Below, piece after piece: positions 1 through 6,801 of a DNA stretch of 8,306 bases. This DNA comes from Oscillospiraceae bacterium. Its GTDB lineage: Bacteria; Bacillota; Clostridia; Oscillospirales; Oscillospiraceae. The notes beneath the pieces were generated by a model, which made no database searches, was not told the DNA's origin, and saw nothing but the letters and a program-made list of their open reading frames with translations. The stretch's first letter is position 1, and every line of letters starts with the position of its first letter. Position numbers and translations under genes: made by a program. The DNA lies in NCBI GenBank assembly GCA_017378975.1, contig JAFNXT010000272.1:1-8306 (forward strand). The letters are read 5' to 3'.

Positions 1-1082
1 ACGAAGACCTCGATCTCGTCGCCGACCTTCAGGATATCCTCAGCCTTGACAGAGGGATCGACGCTGACTTCATCATAAGGGATGTAACCGGCGTGCTTGG
101 TGCCCAGGTCCACCTGGACCTCGGTGTTGCCGATACCGGTAACGATGCCGATGACCTTATCTCCTGTATTTAAAGTCTTGATGGACTGCTCCAGAAGTTC
201 TGCGAAGTTCTCCTCCTGCACAGCCTCAACATTAGTGATTTCGCTCATAGTCTTATTGACCTCCTTTATTATCCACGCCGGTGTGGATGCACCGGCCGTG
301 ATTCCAACATCAGTGACGCCCCGGAAGAAGGAAGGCTCCAGCTCTTCCGCGTTGTCCACCAATACGACCTTGGGACAATGTTCCCGGCAGATCATGGCAA
401 GACGGCCCGTATTGGAGCTGGTGGGATCGCCCACCACCACCATGGCCTGGCAGGAAGCGCTGAGGATCGCGGCTTCCGACTGCCGATCTTCGGTCGCTCT
501 GCATATTGTATCAAAGATCTTCAAGTTAGTAAACTGTTTTTTTGCAAAAATACAACATTTTTTCCAGAGCGCCTCGGTGGACGTGGTCTGGGACACCATA
601 CAAAGGGGCGTTTCCGGGGAAACCTCACCGGAATCTGCCCACTGGGCCAGCTCTTCGGCGTTCTCGAAGATCCGGTAGTCGGCGCACCAGCCGGCGATGC
701 CCTCCACCTCCGGATGGGCCCGGGTGCCGATGATCACAGGCAAACGCCCTTCTTCTCCGGCCTTGGCCACGATCGAGTGGATCCTCTTGACGAAGGGGCA
801 GGTGGCATCGATGATCTCCACGCCTCTGGCTTCCAGCCGGTCGATCACCGCCTTGGTCACACCGTGGGAGCGGATGATCACCGTCATGTCCGGCTCTGTC
901 TGGTCGGGGCTCTCGATCACCTTCACCCCCAGCCCGTCGAACTTATCCACCACATGCCGGTTGTGGATGATCGGACCAAGGGTCACCACCCGCTTGCCGG
1001 AGGCGGCGGACTGCTCCACCAGCTCCACGGCCCGGGACACGCCGAAGCAAAAGCCCGCGCTTTTCGCCAGTGTCACGCTCAT
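1..1082 (-). CDS. ispH: IspH (HMBPP reductase) fused to ribosomal protein S1, partial (C-terminus beyond left edge)
   Basis: The frame is open without a stop from the ATG at 1082 to base 1, giving 360 codons. Residues 1 to about 278 form a complete IspH/LytB domain, the [4Fe-4S] enzyme that makes IPP and DMAPP from HMBPP in the last MEP-pathway step. Visible landmarks are the three cluster cysteines C12 (GFCFGV), C95 (DATCPFV) and C194 (TICRAT), the histidine motifs IIHN and RSHGV, a TSSNT substrate motif and the final GASTPAW. A linker follows, then the start of an S1 RNA-binding domain (TGDKVIGIVTGIGNTEVQVD). IspH-S1 fusions are known in Clostridia. The start overlaps the cmk stop as ATGA, with AAGGAG 11 nt upstream. 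The segment 490-560 and the fusion joint are noticeably more AT-rich than the rest. The number of S1 repeats cannot be seen because the gene is cut. The identification is secure. Confidence 0.95.
   Translation of the reverse strand, partial: MSVTLAKSAGFCFGVSRAVELVEQSAASGKRVVTLGPIIHNRHVVDKFDGLGVKVIESPDQTEPDMTVIIRSHGVTKAVIDRLEARGVEIIDATCPFVKRIHSIVAKAGEEGRLPVIIGTRAHPEVEGIAGWCADYRIFENAEELAQWADSGEVSPETPLCMVSQTTSTEALWKKCCIFAKKQFTNLKIFDTICRATEDRQSEAAILSASCQAMVVVGDPTSSNTGRLAMICREHCPKVVLVDNAEELEPSFFRGVTDVGITAGASTPAWIIKEVNKTMSEITNVEAVQEENFAELLEQSIKTLNTGDKVIGIVTGIGNTEVQVDLGTKHAGYIPYDEVSVDPSVKAEDILKVGDEIEVF
246..267 (-). promoter_or_regulatory. Internal Shine-Dalgarno plus ATG at the IspH-S1 joint
   Basis: Inside the fused frame the minus strand carries AAAGGAGGTCA (267-257), an almost ideal match to the 16S rRNA 3' end. 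An in-frame ATG (248-246) follows 11 nt after GGAGG and begins MSEITNVEAVQEENFAEL, shortly before the first S1 domain. This is exactly where a free-standing rpsA would start. I infer that ribosomes may initiate here and make S1 without IspH. The AAAGGAGG also encodes residues Ile-Lys-Glu-Val of the fusion, so chance is possible, though the match and location are striking. Confidence 0.5.
505..533 (-). promoter_or_regulatory. Possible internal sigma-A-type promoter inside ispH
   Basis: In an AT-rich patch of ispH the minus strand shows TTTACT (533-528, 4 of 6 to TTGACA), a 17 bp spacer and TACAAT (510-505, 5 of 6 to TATAAT). Transcription from here would begin about 250 nt upstream of the internal S1 start at 248. 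The family often has Lys-rich residues here, which partly explains the AT content. This is a weak sequence-only prediction. Confidence 0.25.
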
Positions 1083-1759
1083 AAGCCGGTCTTCTCCTTC
1101 ACCACGTTCCGGATCGCCGTCACCACGGTCTCGATGTCCATAGCGGAGGTATCCACCTTCACGGAATCACGGCACATCTTCAGGGGGGCGATGGGACGGT
1201 GGGTATCCTGATGATCTCTCTGCTTGACCTCCTGCAGGATCTTGCCCAACTCCGCCTTCTGGCCCTTGGCGATCAGTTCGTCATAACGCCGCTTGGCCCG
1301 GACCTCGGGATCGGCGGTCAGGAAGATCTTCACATCCGCATCAGGGAGCACCACGGAGCCGATGTCCCGGCCATCCATGATGACGTTATGGCTCTTTGCC
1401 ACATCTCTCTGCATATCCAGCAGGACCTCCCGGACCACCGCGTGGGCGGACACCAGCGAAGCCTTCTGGGCGATGTCCTGCGTCCGGATCTCCCCGGACA
1501 CGTCCATGCCGTTCATGATCATGTGCTGAGTGCCGTCTTCGTCATACTCGATGCCGATGGTCAGCTCATCGATATAACGCTCCACGCCGTCCACATCCTT
1601 GGGGCTCACGCCCAGCAGATCCAGGAAGTAAGCCACCGTGCGGTAGATCGCACCGGTGTCCACATAAACGAAGCCCATCTCCTTTGCCAATCTCTTGGCG
1701 ATGGTGCTCTTGCCTGCTCCGGCAGGCCCATCGATGGCGATGGAATAGTATTTAGCCAT
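1079..1759 (-). CDS. cmk: Cytidylate kinase (CMP/dCMP kinase)
   Basis: This 226-residue protein phosphorylates CMP and dCMP to the diphosphates using ATP, in the cytoplasm, feeding nucleotide pools. The length is typical for bacterial Cmk. It shows the Walker A loop GPAGAGKS (11-18), the YVDTGAIYR motif (32-40), the CMP-binding DGRDIG (129-134) followed by VVLPDADVKIFLTA, the RAKRR lid region (154-158), and the family signature RDHQDTHRPIAPL (181-193) ending in VDTS. The ATG at 1759 was chosen because it gives the canonical MAKYYSIAIDGPAG start and has GAGGG 8 nt upstream. An upstream in-frame ATG at 1825 lies in a repeat and would add 22 non-homologous residues. The stop overlaps the ispH start (ATGA), so the two are probably coupled. 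In many Clostridia plsC lies between cmk and ispH, but it is absent here. Confidence 0.96.
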   Translation of the reverse strand: MAKYYSIAIDGPAGAGKSTIAKRLAKEMGFVYVDTGAIYRTVAYFLDLLGVSPKDVDGVERYIDELTIGIEYDEDGTQHMIMNGMDVSGEIRTQDIAQKASLVSAHAVVREVLLDMQRDVAKSHNVIMDGRDIGSVVLPDADVKIFLTADPEVRAKRRYDELIAKGQKAELGKILQEVKQRDHQDTHRPIAPLKMCRDSVKVDTSAMDIETVVTAIRNVVKEKTGL

Positions 1760-1780
1760 TTTGATATCCCTCTTTCTTTT

Positions 1781-1892
1781 GTGTAGGGCGGGGGCTCGCC
1801 CCCGCCGGTGCCCTGACAGGGCCAACGCATATGATCTCGTGGTGGCAGATCGCCAGCGATCTGCCCGGCGGGGGCAAGCCCCCGCCCTACAC
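1781..1892. repeat. 112 bp composite palindromic repeat (REP/MITE-like) between the sigma-like gene and cmk
   Basis: Two 26 bp terminal arms (1781-1806 and 1867-1892) are inverted copies of each other matching at 25 of 26 positions, and each arm is itself a hairpin (GGCGGGGGC facing GCCCCCGCC across 2 nt). Between them are a perfect 10 bp inverted repeat with 2 nt centre (1844-1865, GGCAGATCGC/GCGATCTGCC) and a 13 nt palindrome centred at 1816 (GCCCTG-A-CAGGGC). The element fills almost the whole 142 bp gap. No T-run follows the terminal hairpin on the minus strand, so it is not a classical terminator. I see no convincing target-site duplication. A related copy lies at 7858-7906 in the opposite orientation. 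Confidence 0.8.
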
Positions 1893-1901
1893 TATATTTA
1901 C

Positions 1902-2936
1902 TTACTTTTTCTCACGAAGCTTTGCCAGCGCGACCCCTTCTCTGGCCACGACCTCTTCCGGAGTCAGGCCCAAACGCCGCCCGGTATCCTCCGGACTCAG
2001 GGGCTTACCGCCCTCCAGACCGAACCGCAGTCCCAAAAGCTCCGCGTCCACGCTGTCCAGCTCCGACAGGAGCTCCGCGATCCTCTGCCGCATTTGGAAA
2101 TAAGCAGTGTCCTCCACCGCCTGACGGTCCTCCGCCTTCTCTTCTTCGGGGTCCGGCTGTCTTTTGATCTTGGCCAGATCCCGGGCGGTGCCCAGCATCT
2201 TCGCCACGGTCTGGGTCTCTTCCATGGTCATATGCAACGCCTCTGCCAGTTCCTCCACCGTGGGGTTCCGGCCCAGCTCCGACAGGAGCCGGTCATCCAC
2301 CGCCCGGTAGTCCTCCATGGCGGTCAGAAGCCGCTGGCCCACGCCGTTGTCCCGCGCCTGCATGGTCACGAGCCGTGCCACGGCGGTACGGATGTACCGG
2401 TCACAATGGGCCTCCAGATCCCCTCCGCCGTAGCTGAGGATCCCTTCCCAAAGTCCCAGACTGCCCTCCTGGATCAGATCCTGGAGGAGCACACCTCTGC
2501 CTACCATCCGGACAGCCTCTTCCAGCACCCGTCTGAGCATCAGCGCCGTCAGCTGTTCCACCACGGACTTGTCCCCTTCCAGCAGACGCTGGGCAAGGAG
2601 CGCCGTATCACCGCAAGCCGGGATCTGGGCCAGCTCCTCCAGATAGACCCGAAGAGGATCCGTCTTCTCCAGAGACTGCATCAACGTCCCGGCATCCACC
2701 AACTGCTCTTCCCGGCGCAGGCGGACCGCCGCCTCACCGGTGCCATGGACCTTGGGCAGGTCCGATACATCCAGCAGGATGTCATTGTCCCGGAGCCGCT
2801 CCAGCGCCTCCTCCAGAGCCCCCTCCGACTCCCCTTCCATCAAGGTCAGGAACCGGACGGCAGACAGGGTCCCACCGCTGGGCAGGGCCTCCAGCACCGG
2901 CTCCCAAGGGGCGGGCCCGAATACGAACTCATTCAT
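1902..2936 (-). CDS. Divergent sigma-70-like protein with degenerate DNA-binding regions
   Basis: This 344-residue protein resembles RpoD along its length but not at the functional sites. Residues about 12-60 look like a region 1.1 domain (ALEEALERLRDNDILLDV). Residues 92-106 (TDPLRVYLEELAQIP) are a clear region 1.2, and 150-162 (LLQDLIQEGSLGL) retain the region 2.2 helix that docks on the beta-prime clamp. The FSTYATWWIRQ stretch of regions 2.3/2.4 is replaced by DLEAHCDRYIRTAVARL (173-189). A region 3-like helix bundle spans about 200-255 (LLSELGRNPTVEELAEAL). Region 4 keeps LLGLRFGLEGGKPLSPEDTG, but the recognition helix reads TPEEVVAREGVALAKL in place of TRERIRQIEAKALRKL. It starts inside the preceding sigma gene (ATGAATGA), with GGAGG 9 nt upstream. 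I infer that it can contact RNA polymerase core but is poor at promoter reading. It could be an accessory, decoy or regulatory sigma; its function is unknown. Confidence 0.85.
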   Translation of the reverse strand: MNEFVFGPAPWEPVLEALPSGGTLSAVRFLTLMEGESEGALEEALERLRDNDILLDVSDLPKVHGTGEAAVRLRREEQLVDAGTLMQSLEKTDPLRVYLEELAQIPACGDTALLAQRLLEGDKSVVEQLTALMLRRVLEEAVRMVGRGVLLQDLIQEGSLGLWEGILSYGGGDLEAHCDRYIRTAVARLVTMQARDNGVGQRLLTAMEDYRAVDDRLLSELGRNPTVEELAEALHMTMEETQTVAKMLGTARDLAKIKRQPDPEEEKAEDRQAVEDTAYFQMRQRIAELLSELDSVDAELLGLRFGLEGGKPLSPEDTGRRLGLTPEEVVAREGVALAKLREKK

Positions 2937-3795
2937 TCAAAAAATCCTCCAATCCCATGCTGGCACCATTCTTCTTCAGCCGCTCCATGGCCTGCCGCTC
3001 GATCTGACGGGCACGCTCTTTGGAGATCCCCAGCATGGCACCGATCTGTTCCAGCGAATAGCAGACCCCGTCTTCCATCCCGAAATGGAGCCGCAGGACC
3101 TGCTGTTGCCGGTCTGTGAGCATATCCATGAGCCGCTCCATGGTCAGGTTCAGCTCTTCCCGGACCAAATGCTCCTGAGGCTGTGGTGCCTGCGCATCCT
3201 CCAAAAAGGCCGCCAATGTGGCATCGTCCTCTCCCGCAGGGGCGTCCAGCGAGCAGACCTCCGGCACGAGGGCCAGGACCTTCCGGACCTTATCCTCCGA
3301 AAGCTGGGCTCGCCGGGCGATCATGGCCGCCGTGGGCTCCTCCCCGGTCTCCTGCAACAACGCCTGCTTCACCGCAAGGACCTTCCGCATCCGCTCCGCC
3401 GTATGGAGCGGCACCCGGATCAGTCCACCGTGGTTCATGATGCAACGGGTGACGCCCTGCCGGATCCACTTGGTAGCATAAGTAGAGAACCGCAGGTCCA
3501 GCGTGTGGTCGAACTTCCGGGCCGCCACCAGCAGGCCGATACTGCCCTCCTGGATCAGATCCATCAGGGGAACGCCCCGTCCGGCGTACTCCCGTGCCAC
3601 AGACACCACCAGCCGCAGATTGTGGTCCACCATCTGCCGGATGGCCTCTTCGTCCCCTTCGGCACAACGCCGGGCCAGCCCCCGTTCCTGCTCCGGTGTC
3701 AACCGGGGGATCTGCCGGATCTGGCTGAGATAATCCCGGACCTCGTCCTCTCCCCCACGGGGAGCCGCTGATGTCTCCAAATAAGAAGCAGTCAT
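2929..3795 (-). CDS. rpoD: RpoD-like (sigma-70 family) sigma factor lacking region 1.1
   Basis: This 288-residue sigma factor directs RNA polymerase to promoters. Region 1.2 is EVRDYLSQIRQIPRLT (18-33). Region 2 runs about 52-122 with NLRLVVSVAREYAGRG, the core-binding DLIQEGSIGL and FSTYATKWIRQGVTR (103-117). Region 3 begins LIRVPLHTAERM, and region 4 (about 212-288) has YSLEQIGAMLGISKERARQIERQAMERL. Equivalents of E. coli Q437/T440 (-10 reading) and E585, R586, R588, Q589 (-35 reading) are present; Lys replaces R584. Two oddities: region 1.1 is absent, and the Trp dyad of region 2.3 is Lys-Trp (109-110). The position directly after dnaG is the usual place of the primary sigma gene, so it may be SigA; a group 2 sigma is the alternative. 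The ATG at 3795 overlaps the dnaG stop (TGATG) and has AAAGGG 8 nt upstream; a GTG at 3798 is also possible. Confidence 0.92.
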   Translation of the reverse strand: MTASYLETSAAPRGGEDEVRDYLSQIRQIPRLTPEQERGLARRCAEGDEEAIRQMVDHNLRLVVSVAREYAGRGVPLMDLIQEGSIGLLVAARKFDHTLDLRFSTYATKWIRQGVTRCIMNHGGLIRVPLHTAERMRKVLAVKQALLQETGEEPTAAMIARRAQLSEDKVRKVLALVPEVCSLDAPAGEDDATLAAFLEDAQAPQPQEHLVREELNLTMERLMDMLTDRQQQVLRLHFGMEDGVCYSLEQIGAMLGISKERARQIERQAMERLKKNGASMGLEDFLNE

Positions 3796-5543
3796 CACTT
3801 CATCCCTTTTTTGTCTTTGAGTTTGTCCCGGAAGGCCAGCAGATCGTCATCGCTGGAGACCCGGGTCCGCTGATGCTCCGCCCGGATGGTCCGGACGCAA
3901 TCAGCAAGGGCCTCTTCGCTGACAGGCCCCTCCTGTCGCTGACAAACACCTGCCAGATGGGACATCTCTTCCCCGGTCAGCTCCGTCAGCCCAGCCAAAT
4001 GGACCTCCAGCCCCTGCTGATACCGAGCCTTGAGCTGTGCGAAGGCGTTGCCCAGAAGGGCACAGGAGAACTCTCCCGGCTCCAGCGTCTTGGCCTGCTC
4101 CATCAGGGCAGGCTCCCGCAGGACCATAGCCAGCACCGCTTCCTCCGCCATGGCGGACTTCATATTGTCATATCGGATCGACCGGACCTTGGGCTGGAGC
4201 TTCCTTGCCGGTGCCAGATCGATCTTCTCCTGTTGCTTCTTCTGTCGGGCGATCCGGCGCTTGAAGGCTTTCTCCACCTCCAGCCGCACTGCCTCATAGC
4301 TGACCCCAGCGGCCTCCGCCACCCGGTGTCCATAGACCTCCCGCCGGACCGCACTGCCGAGGGTACAAAGGAGCTCGGCGGAAGCGTGGATATACTCCAC
4401 CTTCTGCTGATCCTCCCGGATGTCATATTTCTTCCGGATCGCGTTCAATTGATACTCTACCCGGTCCGAAGACTCCTCCAACAGGAGCTTGAACCGGTCC
4501 GCACCGAACTTCTTCAGGAATTCGTCGGGGTCCTTGGCATCCCGCATGGACAAGACCTTCACCTTCAGTCCCGTCTTCTCCAGGATCGGGATCGCCCGCT
4601 GGGCGGCCCGCTGTCCGGCCTCGTCGCCGTCATAGATCAGCACCACCTGATCGGTGTACTTGCTCAGCAGATTGGCGCCGTCCTCTGTCAAAGCGGTGCC
4701 CAGAGAAGCCACCGCACAGTCGAAGCCATACTGATGCAGGGCGATGGCATCCATATAGCCCTCCACCAGGATCAGGTAGCCCTGCTTGCTCTTCTTGGCG
4801 ATGTTCAGGGCGAAGAGGTTCTTTCGCTTGTTGAAGATGAGGGTCTCCGGGGAATTGAGATACTTGGCGGCCTCGTCGTCCTTTTTCATGATCCGTCCGC
4901 CGAAGCCGATCACGTTCCCCCGGACATCGATGATCGGGAACATGAGCCGGTCCCGGAACCGGTCGAAGAGGTTGCCGTTCTTTCTGGACACGGTGACCAG
5001 CCCCGACTCCTTCAACTCCTCATCGGTATAGCCCTTCTGCCGCAGATGGTCCACAAGATCCGTCCAACTGTCGGGAGCATAGCCGATGCCGAACCGGGTC
5101 AGCACGCTCTTGGGCATCCCACGGCCCTGCGCGTAAGCCAACGCCGCCGTGCCCTGCGGCTCGTAAAGCTTTTGATGGAAGAACCGTGCCGCCTCCTTAT
5201 GGGCGGCCCACAGCCGCTCCTGCTGATGGTAGCGGCTCTGATACTGCTCGTCGTCAGGCACTTCCATCCCGGCCCGCTTGGCCAGAGCCCGGACCGCGTC
5301 CGGATAGCTGAGCCCCTCGATCTCCATCTGGAAATTGATCACGCCGCCACCCTTGTGACAGCCGAAGCAATAATACATAGCCTTGTCCGGTGTCACGGAG
5401 AAGGAAGCCGTCTTTTCCCCATGGAAGGGACACAGGCCGAACAGGTTGGAGCCTGCACGCCGCAGAGAAACATACTGCCCCACCACATCCTCGATCGGAT
5501 TGCGCTGGACCAGTTCATCGATGAACGCCGCCGGGAACGCCAT
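3795..5543 (-). CDS. dnaG: DNA primase
   Basis: DnaG (582 aa, normal length) synthesises RNA primers at the replication fork together with the DnaB/DnaC-type helicase. The N-terminal CHC2 zinc ribbon has C38, H41 (CPFHGEKTASF), C59 and C62 (CFGC). The RNA polymerase core has the DRFRDRLMFPI motif (194-204) and FGGR. The Toprim fold shows the acidic residues E261 (LVEGYMDAI), D305 and D307 (YDGDEAG) and the downstream KDPDEFL. Residues about 460-582 form the less conserved helicase-interaction domain. The start at 5543 has GGAGG 6 nt upstream and gives the usual beginning before FIDELVQRNPIEDVVGQYV. The stop overlaps the following sigma gene, giving the classical dnaG-sigma pairing. An 84 bp gap separates it from rtcB. 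Confidence 0.98.
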   Translation of the reverse strand: MAFPAAFIDELVQRNPIEDVVGQYVSLRRAGSNLFGLCPFHGEKTASFSVTPDKAMYYCFGCHKGGGVINFQMEIEGLSYPDAVRALAKRAGMEVPDDEQYQSRYHQQERLWAAHKEAARFFHQKLYEPQGTAALAYAQGRGMPKSVLTRFGIGYAPDSWTDLVDHLRQKGYTDEELKESGLVTVSRKNGNLFDRFRDRLMFPIIDVRGNVIGFGGRIMKKDDEAAKYLNSPETLIFNKRKNLFALNIAKKSKQGYLILVEGYMDAIALHQYGFDCAVASLGTALTEDGANLLSKYTDQVVLIYDGDEAGQRAAQRAIPILEKTGLKVKVLSMRDAKDPDEFLKKFGADRFKLLLEESSDRVEYQLNAIRKKYDIREDQQKVEYIHASAELLCTLGSAVRREVYGHRVAEAAGVSYEAVRLEVEKAFKRRIARQKKQQEKIDLAPARKLQPKVRSIRYDNMKSAMAEEAVLAMVLREPALMEQAKTLEPGEFSCALLGNAFAQLKARYQQGLEVHLAGLTELTGEEMSHLAGVCQRQEGPVSEEALADCVRTIRAEHQRTRVSSDDDLLAFRDKLKDKKGMK

Positions 5544-5627
5544 AAGCCCCCTCCTCTCTTTTCCCTATCACACGATGTCTTTCCGACCCCCATCCCCGGA
5601 CGGGGCTCGGGATCTCCCACCGACCGG

Positions 5628-6746
5628 TCAGTCTCCGCCGCCGGCCTTGAAATTATAGACCGGACGGATCACGGAAATGACCCGGACCGTCGGCCCGATA
5701 TGCTCCAGGATATCCTCCATCCGCTTGTAGGCCATGGGACACTCATCCAAGGTGCCCTGACCAACACTGGTGGTGTAGATGCCCTGCATCTGTTTCCTGA
5801 ATTCCGATACGGTGAAGCTGCTCTTGGCGTCACCACGGCTCATGAGCCGCCCGGCACCATGGGGTGCGGAGAAATTCCAGTCCTCGTTGCCCTTCCCCTC
5901 ACAGATCAGACTGCCGTCACGCATATTGATCGGGATCAGCAACCGCTCCCCGGCTTTGGCGGAGACCGCGCCCTTGCGCAGGATCCGGCTCTCCATATCG
6001 ATATAGTTGTGGACCGTGGTGGACTGCTCCTGCACATGCAGACCCATGCCCTTGACGATCACGTCCATCATGGCCCGGCGGTTGCAGTCAGCGAAGGCCT
6101 GCGCGATCTTCATGTCATGCAGATATCGCTCCAGCAGTTCCCCTTCCACATAGGCCAGCGCCTTGGGGACGGACCTTCCCTCCGGGGTCTCCTGCAGGGC
6201 CTTCCAGCCTGCGTCCATATAGTGCTTAGCGATTTGGACGCCCAGATGACGGCTGCCGGAATGGATCACCACGAACAGGTGTCCATCCTCATCCTTGTCC
6301 ACCTCGATGAAGTGGTTGCCGCCGCCCAGCGTACCGATGCTGCGTGCCGCCCGGTCCAGATCCACATGGTTCGCGCAATGGAGCTCCTCCAGATCCACCT
6401 GCTCTGCGTACCGATGGGGCTTCGTACGGATCGAGAACCCCGAGGGGATCTGCTCCCGGATCAGCTTGTCCAGCTTTTGCAGCTCCATATGCTTTTCCCG
6501 GACCTGCACCATCTCCATGCCACAGCCGATGTCCACTCCCACCAGATCCGGGCAGATCTTGTCCCCGATGGTCATGGTGGTACCAATGGTACAGCCCATG
6601 CCGGCATGGATATCCGGCATCATCCGGATCCGACTGCCTTCCGCATAGGGCTGGTTCAGCAGCCCGATCACCTGACTGATGGATGCCTGATCCACCACGT
6701 CCGTGAACACCTTCGCGGAAGCGTATTTTCCTTTCAATTCTATCAT
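5628..6746 (-). CDS. rtcB: RtcB-family RNA ligase (3'-phosphate/5'-OH RNA-splicing ligase)
   Basis: The 372-residue protein is a compact RtcB, the GTP- and Mn-dependent ligase that joins RNA 2',3'-cyclic phosphate or 3'-phosphate ends to 5'-OH ends in RNA repair or tRNA splicing. Motifs in order: MPDIHAGMGCTIG (43-55), VDIGCGM with metal ligand C75, GGGNHFIE (141-148; N144, H145), IHSGSRHLG (161-169; H162), TVHNYID (244-250; H246), INMRDGSLI, and APHGAGR (294-300), where H296 is the expected guanylylated histidine. It ends in the family-typical YNFKA. All catalytic positions are present. No archease, RtcA or RtcR gene is visible. AAGGAGG lies 11 nt upstream of the ATG. It sits between dgt and dnaG, where Clostridia commonly have no gene, so it looks like a lineage-specific insertion; this is inference from gene order. 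Confidence 0.96.
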   Translation of the reverse strand: MIELKGKYASAKVFTDVVDQASISQVIGLLNQPYAEGSRIRMMPDIHAGMGCTIGTTMTIGDKICPDLVGVDIGCGMEMVQVREKHMELQKLDKLIREQIPSGFSIRTKPHRYAEQVDLEELHCANHVDLDRAARSIGTLGGGNHFIEVDKDEDGHLFVVIHSGSRHLGVQIAKHYMDAGWKALQETPEGRSVPKALAYVEGELLERYLHDMKIAQAFADCNRRAMMDVIVKGMGLHVQEQSTTVHNYIDMESRILRKGAVSAKAGERLLIPINMRDGSLICEGKGNEDWNFSAPHGAGRLMSRGDAKSSFTVSEFRKQMQGIYTTSVGQGTLDECPMAYKRMEDILEHIGPTVRVISVIRPVYNFKAGGGD

Positions 6747-6772
6747 GATATCGTCGTCCTCCTTATGACGAT
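6747..6772 (-). promoter_or_regulatory. rtcB Shine-Dalgarno presented in a small hairpin
   Basis: On the minus strand ATCGTC (6772-6767) can pair with GACGAT (6755-6750). The 11 nt loop holds AAGGAGG (6764-6758), and the hairpin ends a few bases before the rtcB ATG (6746). The same GACGATATC (6755-6747) is also perfectly complementary to GATATCGTC at 6812-6804, so two exclusive pairings are possible. Whether either forms in the cell is unknown. Confidence 0.35.
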
Positions 6773-6789
6773 CGGCACACGGAGAACGA

Positions 6790-6801
6790 TGCCGTACGGC
6801 A
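6790..6801. promoter_or_regulatory. Perfect 12 bp palindrome upstream of rtcB
   Basis: TGCCGTACGGCA is fully self-complementary and lies in the 69 bp dgt-rtcB gap, 44 bp upstream of the rtcB start. It could be an operator half-site pair or the tip of the leader structure. No promoter elements around it are convincing, so this is only a candidate. Confidence 0.25.

Noticed and set aside
1760..1825. Longer cmk with a start at 1825
   Set aside because: The extra 22 residues are translated repeat DNA and precede the canonical MAKYYSIAIDGPAG start, which has its own ribosome site.
1781..1892. Rho-independent terminator after the sigma-like gene
   Set aside because: The stems are strong, but the base after the last stem on the minus strand leads into ACACAAAAG with no T-run. 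The symmetry and the second copy fit a repeat better.
1890..1920. Promoter for cmk around TATAGT at the end of the sigma-like gene
   Set aside because: TATAGT is present, but the expected -35 position reads TTCGTG, a poor match, so I do not support it.
1761..3119. A 452-codon plus-strand open frame
   Set aside because: It is the antisense of the sigma-like gene, in the same codon-complementary phase; no family is recognisable and its start lies in the cmk leader and repeat.
5594..5605. Small CCCCG/CGGGG hairpin in the rtcB-dnaG gap as a terminator
   Set aside because: The stem is only 5 bp with a 2 nt centre and no T-run, so it is likely to be chance in GC-rich DNA.
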